This document shows positions 7,830 to 12,208 of a DNA stretch of 12,208 nucleotides, in pieces. Each line of letters starts with the position of its first letter. Positions within the stretch are counted from its first letter, which is position 1. The notes beneath the pieces were generated by a model. That model was not told where the DNA came from. It did no database searches and worked only from the letters and a program-made list of their open reading frames with translations. The translations under genes were made by a program, and so were the position numbers. The DNA is taken from contig JAAOIJ010000134.1 in the NCBI GenBank assembly GCA_015163815.1, positions 1-12,208 on the forward strand, read 5' to 3'. This DNA comes from Endozoicomonadaceae bacterium (GTDB lineage Bacteria > Pseudomonadota > Gammaproteobacteria > Pseudomonadales > Endozoicomonadaceae).

Positions 7830-8432
7830 ATGCCAACACACAGTATGGGTGACCAACCTGTACAAGGTGATGCTCACATTGCGTTAGAGCAAGCACGTCT
7901 TGAAGCACTTTTACATATTACTACGGAACATGATAAAGAAATCCATAGTTTACAATCTCAGCTTGAATCATCTGACAAAAAATCAAGCAAATTAGACTCG
8001 CAAGTGAAAAATTTGGAGCAAGAACTAAAAAATCACCGTGCTATTAATCCTGATCGCATGAAAAAACAAATTAAGCGCTTACAGGAACAAAATAGAGACG
8101 CTACTCTTGAAAATAATTCTTTAAAATCTAAACAGAAACAATTACAACAACAATTACAACAATCAAAAACAGAATTAGAAAAATTAAAAGAAGAGCACAA
8201 CAAAAAAAAAGAAGAAGAAAATAAAAAAACGAATACAAAAAGCAAAAAAACAACCAGCAAAGTAACAGGCAATCAAGAAGACAATAGCACAGTTGAAAAG
8301 CCAGCCTCTAAAACAAAAACAAAAGCATTAAAATCGAATAAAAAAGAAATATCTACAAAAGAATCAACCATTTCAAGTAAATTTCCAGTTAAAAAGAAAA
8401 AATCAAAAACGACAGAAGAAGTAACGGCTTAA
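7830..8432 (+). CDS. Coiled-coil protein with lysine-rich tail, function unknown
   Basis: A 200-residue, highly charged protein I do not recognise. Residues about 17-127 are strongly helical and heptad-like, with leucine, charged and glutamine residues (LQSQLESSDKK, LEQELKNH, QKQLQQQLQQSKTELEKLKEE); the segment INPDRMKKQIKRLQEQN at about 72-88 may break the coil into two. From about 124 on the chain is low-complexity and basic, rich in K, T, S and E, with KKKK at 188-191. There is no signal peptide, membrane helix, cysteine or enzyme motif. The ATG has GAGG 8 bases upstream and a consensus promoter, so it is surely a gene. The basic tail suggests nucleic-acid binding, as in histone-H1-like bacterial proteins, with the coil giving oligomers; that is inference from composition only. 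It is the only complete gene on the + strand, and a large stem-loop follows it. Confidence 0.85.
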   Translation: MPTHSMGDQPVQGDAHIALEQARLEALLHITTEHDKEIHSLQSQLESSDKKSSKLDSQVKNLEQELKNHRAINPDRMKKQIKRLQEQNRDATLENNSLKSKQKQLQQQLQQSKTELEKLKEEHNKKKEEENKKTNTKSKKTTSKVTGNQEDNSTVEKPASKTKTKALKSNKKEISTKESTISSKFPVKKKKSKTTEEVTA

Positions 8433-8462
8433 TCTGTTTTTATTAATTCACTATCCCTCTCA

Positions 8463-8500
8463 ATTAAGCAAGCTTTTTTATCTTAAAAAGCTTGCTTAAT
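8463..8500. terminator. Perfect 16-bp stem-loop between convergent genes
   Basis: ATTAAGCAAGCTTTTT (8463-8478) pairs perfectly with 8485-8500 around a 6-base loop. It lies 30 bp after the coiled-coil gene and about 200 bp after the end of kbl, which converges on it, so it could serve both strands. No T-run follows the stem on either strand, so it is not a textbook intrinsic terminator; it may instead shield mRNA 3' ends. Confidence 0.55.
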
Positions 8501-8703
8501 CATGAGACTAACTAATAGAGAATATCACGATTTGCAAGATAGAGAAAATGATCTTGAAAAGAGCCCATCACTGTAGAATATAATCGCCAATTGAACGCTA
8601 TGGTCACAGAATAAAACTGTTCACTATCTAGACTGCATGTAGAAATCTATTGCAATTATTTTAAGAAATATAACGGGTCCTACAGACAATAAAAATAGAA
8701 TGA

Positions 8704-9918
8704 TCATTCAATGATTTTATTTTTTTTACCCACGGTTTTAAATGCACTAATAGCTTGATCTAACTGTTCTCGTGTATGCAATGCTGACATTTGCGTTCGG
8801 ATCCGCGCTTGATTTTTTGGCACCACTGGATAAGAAAAGTCGGTCACATACACACCTGCTAGCAACATATCTTTTGCAAATTGCTTTGTCACACCTGCAT
8901 CACCCAGCATGACTGGAATAATAGGATGATCTAAACCTGCTAAATAAAACCCTAGTTGATTCATTTTTCTTCTAAAATATTGGCTATTTTCTTGTAATAC
9001 TTGTCTAGCTTTCACCCCTTCATTTTGAATTAAATCTAGCGCTGTAACAGAAGCTGCAGCAATAGCTGGACATAAAGTATTTGAAAATAAATAGGGTCTT
9101 GATCGATTTCTTAACCATTCAATTAAATCTTTTCGACCACTTGTATAGCCTCCTGAAGCACCACCTAATGCTTTACCTAAAGTACCTGTAATAATATCAA
9201 CACGACCCATGACTTTTTCATACTCATGCGTTCCTTTTCCTGAAGGGCCTATAAAGCCAACAGCATGCGAATCATCAACCATAACTAATGCTTCATACTG
9301 ATCTGCTAAATCACATATTTTGTTTAAATCTGCAATAATACCATCCATAGAAAAAACACCGTCTGTAACAATTAATTTATATCGAGCACCTTCTTTCGTT
9401 GCTTGCTCTAACTTTACAGCCAGATCTGACATATCATTATTTTGATATCGATATTTTTTTGCTTTACATAATCGAACCCCATCAATAATACTGGCATGAT
9501 TTAATGTATCACTAATAATAGCGTCATGCTGATCTAAAATCGTTTCAAATAAGCCAGTATTCGCATCAAAACAAGAAGAATATAAAATGGTATCATCCAT
9601 TTCTAAAAAATGAGATAATTTAGCTTCTAATCGTTTATGTATACTTTGTGTTCCACAAATAAATCTCACCGAAGCTAAACCATAACCATATTCATCTAAC
9701 GCAGCTTGTGCTGATTGAATCAATTTGGGGTGATTAGCCAATCCTAAATAATTATTGGCACAAAAATTTAAAACTATTTGACCAGACTGTAATTTAATTT
9801 TAGCAGCTTGCTGGCTAATAATAATACGTTCAGCTTTATTTAAATGTTGATTATTTAATAAATCCAACTGATTTTTAAGAGATTGATAAAAAGTAAAGGA
9901 CATATGATGCATGCTCAT
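8704..9918 (-). CDS. kbl: Glycine C-acetyltransferase (2-amino-3-ketobutyrate CoA ligase)
   Basis: A PLP enzyme of the alpha-oxoamine synthase family that splits 2-amino-3-ketobutyrate with CoA into glycine and acetyl-CoA, the second step of threonine breakdown. It aligns nearly end to end with E. coli Kbl (398 residues): NFCANNYLGLANHP at 51-64, SVRFICGTQ at 83-91, LYSSCFDAN at 112-120, H141 in LNHASIIDGVRLCKAK, VDDSHAVG at 214-221, the PLP lysine K249 in TGTLGKALGGASGGYT, and RSRPYLFSN. As drawn it has 404 residues; the ATG at 9903 (codon 6, MSFTFYQSL) matches the E. coli start better, and neither has a clear ribosome site. The usual partner tdh (threonine dehydrogenase) is not adjacent. 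The stop codon lies in the palindrome GAATGATCATTC (8698-8709), too small to be a sure terminator. Confidence 0.96.
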   Translation of the reverse strand: MSMHHMSFTFYQSLKNQLDLLNNQHLNKAERIIISQQAAKIKLQSGQIVLNFCANNYLGLANHPKLIQSAQAALDEYGYGLASVRFICGTQSIHKRLEAKLSHFLEMDDTILYSSCFDANTGLFETILDQHDAIISDTLNHASIIDGVRLCKAKKYRYQNNDMSDLAVKLEQATKEGARYKLIVTDGVFSMDGIIADLNKICDLADQYEALVMVDDSHAVGFIGPSGKGTHEYEKVMGRVDIITGTLGKALGGASGGYTSGRKDLIEWLRNRSRPYLFSNTLCPAIAAASVTALDLIQNEGVKARQVLQENSQYFRRKMNQLGFYLAGLDHPIIPVMLGDAGVTKQFAKDMLLAGVYVTDFSYPVVPKNQARIRTQMSALHTREQLDQAISAFKTVGKKNKIIE

Positions 9919-9996
9919 GAGACGAAATACATTGAAATAGCAATAGTGTATAGAGCCTCTAGATTTGAAGCAACCTTAATCATTCCACGATAGATA

Positions 9997-10058
9997 ATAA
10001 AAAACATTTCACACGCTCATCAGAGCACAATTAAAAATCATAAGTAAATGTTTTTTAT
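9997..10058. repeat. 13-bp inverted repeat with nested small hairpin
   Basis: ATAAAAAACATTT (9997-10009) is the perfect reverse complement of 10046-10058, with 36 bp between. Inside the spacer GCTC (10015-10018) and GAGC (10023-10026) form a second small hairpin. It lies between the DA1-like gene and kbl; on the - strand the second arm ends in a T-run, so it may act as a weak terminator for the DA1-like gene, or be a remnant of a tiny mobile element. Confidence 0.4.
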
Positions 10059-10117
10059 CATTATTTTAATATTTTATATGGCTCATGCATAGCAAAAAAT
10101 TAACAGATAAACAGCCT

Positions 10118-10903
10118 TTACACGAATAATAATTTAGCCAAAAATCCTGGAAATTTCTTATTTTCTTCAATATAACGCATCATACGAGGCAATGGCATTA
10201 ATTGCAGACACTGCAAAGCTTGTCTAAATCCATCGCCATAAATAAGGTCTGGATTTTCTAGTAATTGCTGTTTCCAAAATTCAGCCTCGGGCATCTTTTG
10301 GCGTTCTAACCATAAATATTCTGATAAAACACATAAGCCTTCTTCTATTTTTAAAGATAAATGATGAATACCACGATAAAAAATCCAAGCATGACATAAT
10401 TCATGAATAGCAACTAATTTAAACTGCTCATCGGGTAATCCGCGTTGAATTAAAATTTCCATAAATCGCTTGTCGACCACTTTATCTTTAATTGAACTTA
10501 ACATGCCTCGCGTTAAACCTAACAATAAATGTCCTTCATTGGAGGATCGACGACTTCTTCTAAAAAGTTCATTTCGATCGACTAAACGAATAGGCACTTC
10601 AGCTTCTCCTAAATCGAGGCCATTCAATTTTAACTCATATCTCATGTCTTTTAATAAAATTTCAGCGCGTTCTACAGAAAAAATACCACGACGATCGCAT
10701 AAACTACACATAATCAGACCATCAGGATATCGGAAACCACCTTCTGTCAACGCTTCACAAATTAATCGGCCACAACTAGTACATTGATCTAAGTAATACT
10801 GATGATCAATACAAAAACGATTCCCCCAAAAATCCTGAAACATTTTTTTACCAAGTGGCGAACGACATATTGAACATAAATGCGCTGAATTCACTGCAAT
10901 CAA
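10118..10903 (-). CDS. DA1-like LIM-domain zinc metallopeptidase
   Basis: A 261-residue protein with two parts. The N-terminus is a LIM-like double zinc finger: C10, C13, C31, H34, then C41, C44, C66, C69. The C-terminal half has the zincin motif HELCH (167-171) in AIHELCHAWIFYRG, then EEGLCVLSEYLWLE at 187-200, where a glutamate gives the third zinc ligand. This spacing and the HAW and EEG..C..L..WLE pattern match the DA1 family, known in Arabidopsis as ubiquitin-activated peptidases limiting organ growth; bacterial members exist with unknown roles. The plant ubiquitin-interacting motifs are missing, as is any signal peptide or membrane helix. The codon at 10903 is TTG; a GTG at 10894 has GAGAG about ten bases upstream and may be the true start, losing only three residues. 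It lies alone between kbl and the amidotransferase. Family call is fairly sure; the substrate is unknown. Confidence 0.85.
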   Translation of the reverse strand: MIAVNSAHLCSICRSPLGKKMFQDFWGNRFCIDHQYYLDQCTSCGRLICEALTEGGFRYPDGLIMCSLCDRRGIFSVERAEILLKDMRYELKLNGLDLGEAEVPIRLVDRNELFRRSRRSSNEGHLLLGLTRGMLSSIKDKVVDKRFMEILIQRGLPDEQFKLVAIHELCHAWIFYRGIHHLSLKIEEGLCVLSEYLWLERQKMPEAEFWKQQLLENPDLIYGDGFRQALQCLQLMPLPRMMRYIEENKKFPGFLAKLLFV

Positions 10904-10995
10904 TCTCTCATTAGATAAACATAATAATCATCGTTGATCTCCATATTATGCTATCATGATCTATAATAAATTCAATGAAACGATGAGACTTTTTC

Positions 10996-11017
10996 GATAA
11001 AAAACGACATTTTTATC
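10996..11017. repeat. 8-bp inverted repeat upstream of the DA1-like gene
   Basis: GATAAAAA (10996-11003), spacer ACGACA, TTTTTATC (11010-11017). It lies in the 208-bp gap between the amidotransferase stop and the DA1-like start, both on the - strand. It could be a weak terminator of the former or an operator of the latter; low G+C makes the hairpin weak. Confidence 0.35.
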
Positions 11018-11111
11018 ATCAAATAAAAATAGATATAATATGCTGACTGAGTCATTCAATATAAAAGGCATACTGACAACGAATTAGGTTGAAAAAGGGT
11101 TCATGAAGTCA

Positions 11112-11825
11112 TCACGCATCATGGTGACTCAAAAAACGGCAAATCCATTTTGAAATCTCTGCATTATGAGTCCTCTTTTTTAAAGATTTCTCTGCTAATA
11201 TACTTTGAGGCTTATTAATAATATTTTTTTCAAGTAAGGCATTAATCAGTAACTTTTGATGATAATCATCTAACTCAGGATGCCCTTGAATCGTCAACAT
11301 TCGATCATACTTGAGCATAAAATAAGGACAATTATCTGTTTTTGCTAATAATCTTGCTTCATTCGGCAATGTAATAATTTGATCTTGATAGCTCACAAAA
11401 ATATTCAACTGATCTTCGATTTCTGGCATATAAGGTAGATAAGAGTCTGTCAAAGTCATCACATTGACTCCCAATTGAAAGCCTATTTTCGATTTTTCAA
11501 CCACGCCTCCTAATGCCTGGGCAATGACTTGATGGCCAAAACAAATACCTACAACAGGCACAGAATCCAAATAGGCAGCACGAATAAAATCTTCTAACTC
11601 CAAAATCCAAGATAAATTATCATAACAACTGACAGGACTACCATTGATAATAAAACCATCAAAATCTGAAGTATTTTCAGGAAAATCAGAATTAATACAA
11701 GAGAATGGATAAATATCAAATGCTATATTTTCTCTATTTAAAAAATCATGAATGATTTGAATATTAGAATAGCCAGGCAATTTAGGATGAGGTAAATTAC
11801 AGGCTAATAAAGCAATTTTTTTCAT
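11112..11825 (-). CDS. Class I glutamine amidotransferase, GMP-synthase-like
   Basis: A 237-residue stand-alone GATase1 domain. The triad is visible: C95 in the nucleophile elbow GICFGHQVIAQALGG, H182 and E184 in GHPE. NGSPVSCYDN at 61-70 matches the N-terminal oxyanion-loop region, and SYQDQI at 145-150 takes the place of the usual SHxD motif. This is the GMP-synthase-like group (YfeJ/YLR126C type), which hydrolyses glutamine or gamma-glutamyl bonds; some relatives cleave glutathione conjugates. No synthetase domain or partner gene is adjacent, so the acceptor is unknown. The last 30 residues are basic and less conserved. The ATG has GAG a few bases upstream. Only 33 bp separate it from the end of an IS30 remnant, so the native promoter may have been replaced. 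Confidence 0.88.
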   Translation of the reverse strand: MKKIALLACNLPHPKLPGYSNIQIIHDFLNRENIAFDIYPFSCINSDFPENTSDFDGFIINGSPVSCYDNLSWILELEDFIRAAYLDSVPVVGICFGHQVIAQALGGVVEKSKIGFQLGVNVMTLTDSYLPYMPEIEDQLNIFVSYQDQIITLPNEARLLAKTDNCPYFMLKYDRMLTIQGHPELDDYHQKLLINALLEKNIINKPQSILAEKSLKKRTHNAEISKWICRFLSHHDA

Positions 11826-11858
11826 ATTTTCTCAACTATTTTATTAAAAAAGGCCCAT

Positions 11859-12071
11859 TCAACCATGAAGTGCGACACCTAAATGTTTTTCTATTCCTCA
11901 CATAACTTCATTAGGTGCTCGATAGTTTAACACTTTTCCAGGTCTATTATTGAGTGCTTTTTGAATCGCTAAAATCTCATCATTTTCTATGCCTATAAAC
12001 TCTGTTTTCAGTGCTCTTTGTTTCTTAATGTATTGATAAATAGTTTCATGACTAATCTGTATATTGTCTAG
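11859..12071 (-). pseudogene. IS30-family transposase remnant with in-frame internal deletion
   Basis: Read leftward from 12071 it gives LDNIQISHETIYQYIKKQ, then RAL joined directly to KTEFIGIENDEILAIQKALN and NRPGKVLNYRAPNEVM, an in-frame TGA at 11898-11900, then GIEKHLGVALHG and a final TGA at 11859-11861. The first part is the helix-turn-helix region and the second the C-terminal end of IS30-family transposases, so most of the catalytic domain (well over 100 residues by comparison with the family) is deleted while the frame is kept. The N-terminal part is cut off by the IS5-family element next to it. It shares a 50-bp identical stretch with the copy at the left edge, but the two have different deletions. 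Inactive. Confidence 0.85.
12010..12059 (-). repeat. Right arm of 50-bp perfect inverted repeat (IS30 sequence)
   Basis: The reverse complement is identical to 1-50. The identity ends exactly where this copy's internal deletion begins (after codon L of QRAL). Together with the left arm it brackets about 11.96 kb in inverted orientation. Confidence 0.95.
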
Positions 12072-12208
12072 GGCGTCTCCTCATTCTGAATTCACCCAAA
12101 TAATAGCACACGCAATATAAATCATCGCTTTAAAATTCCTAGCTAGCTTATCAAAACGAGTTGAAATACTTCTAAAATGTTTTAATCTAGCAAATAAATT
12201 TTCAACAA
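12072..12208 (-). mobile_element. 3' end of an IS5-family element (partial)
   Basis: From the window edge leftward, codons 12206 to 12081 read VENLFARLKHFRSISTRFDK and LARNFKAMIYIACAIIWVNS, then E and a TGA. This is the typical C-terminus of IS5-family DDE transposases, with the ENxFxxxKxxRxxxTRxDK signature that carries the last catalytic Glu. The stop lies a few bases before the element's terminal repeat, whose outer end reads GGGCGTCTCCTCATTC on the + strand from about 12071. The flanking bases CTAG and the smooth IS30 reading next to it show insertion into the IS30 transposase gene. The rest of the element is outside the window; whether it is intact cannot be seen. Confidence 0.85.

Noticed and set aside
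8033..8272. 79-codon open frame on the - strand inside the coiled-coil gene
   Set aside because: Its F/L/C-rich protein is the mirror of the lysine- and glutamine-rich codons of the real gene; no start signals.
8502..8576. 24-codon open frame starting at the foot of the stem-loop
   Set aside because: No ribosome site and no resemblance to anything; the ATG abuts the stem-loop.
10470..10787. 105-codon open frame on the + strand inside the DA1-like gene
   Set aside because: Antisense to a gene with intact zinc and catalytic motifs; no promoter or ribosome site.
11010..11040. TATAAT near 11033 on the + strand as a promoter
   Set aside because: No good -35 at proper spacing and no + strand gene downstream.
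1..12208. Defence island, prophage or CRISPR system
   Set aside because: No spaced direct repeats, cas, toxin-antitoxin, restriction or phage structural genes can be seen; the accessory content is IS remnants, the DA1-like peptidase and the amidotransferase.

Overview
AT-rich window (about a third G+C by eye) from a gammaproteobacterium. The order trpF-trpB-trpA-accD-folC-SPOR protein is the classic gammaproteobacterial arrangement. The low G+C, abundant decayed insertion sequences and a LIM-type peptidase of a family best known from plants would fit the Legionellales or a similar host-associated lineage; that placement is inference, not proof.

Layout. 1-160 holds a decayed IS30-family transposase fragment on the + strand. 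307-1779 (-) is a PutP-type sodium/proline symporter. 1906-7322 (-) is a compact run of six genes read trpF, trpB, trpA, accD, folC, SPOR protein, with gaps of 2-12 bp or a short overlap. 7323-7829 is a 507-bp divergent intergenic region with a good + strand promoter, a perfect 10-bp inverted repeat and a short direct repeat. 7830-8432 (+) encodes a 200-residue coiled-coil protein with a lysine-rich tail that I do not recognise; a perfect 16-bp stem-loop follows it. 8704-9918 (-) is kbl, 10118-10903 (-) a DA1-like LIM/zinc metallopeptidase, and 11112-11825 (-) a class I glutamine amidotransferase of the GMP-synthase-like group. 11859-12071 (-) is a second, differently deleted IS30 copy, cut by an IS5-family element whose 3' end fills 12072-12208.

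Function. trpF, trpB and trpA supply three of the last steps of tryptophan synthesis; trpE, trpG, trpD and trpC are not in the window. accD (fatty-acid synthesis), folC (folate polyglutamylation) and the SPOR protein (septal peptidoglycan binding) are housekeeping genes that travel with trpBA in gammaproteobacteria. putP and kbl add proline uptake and threonine/glycine breakdown. The segment from kbl to the right edge looks more accessory.

Most interesting: the two IS30 remnants share a perfect 50-bp sequence in inverted orientation at the two edges, pointing inward, so they bracket nearly the whole window; and the DA1-like peptidase keeps its full catalytic signature. I found no CRISPR array, tRNA, rRNA, phage module or recognisable defence system.
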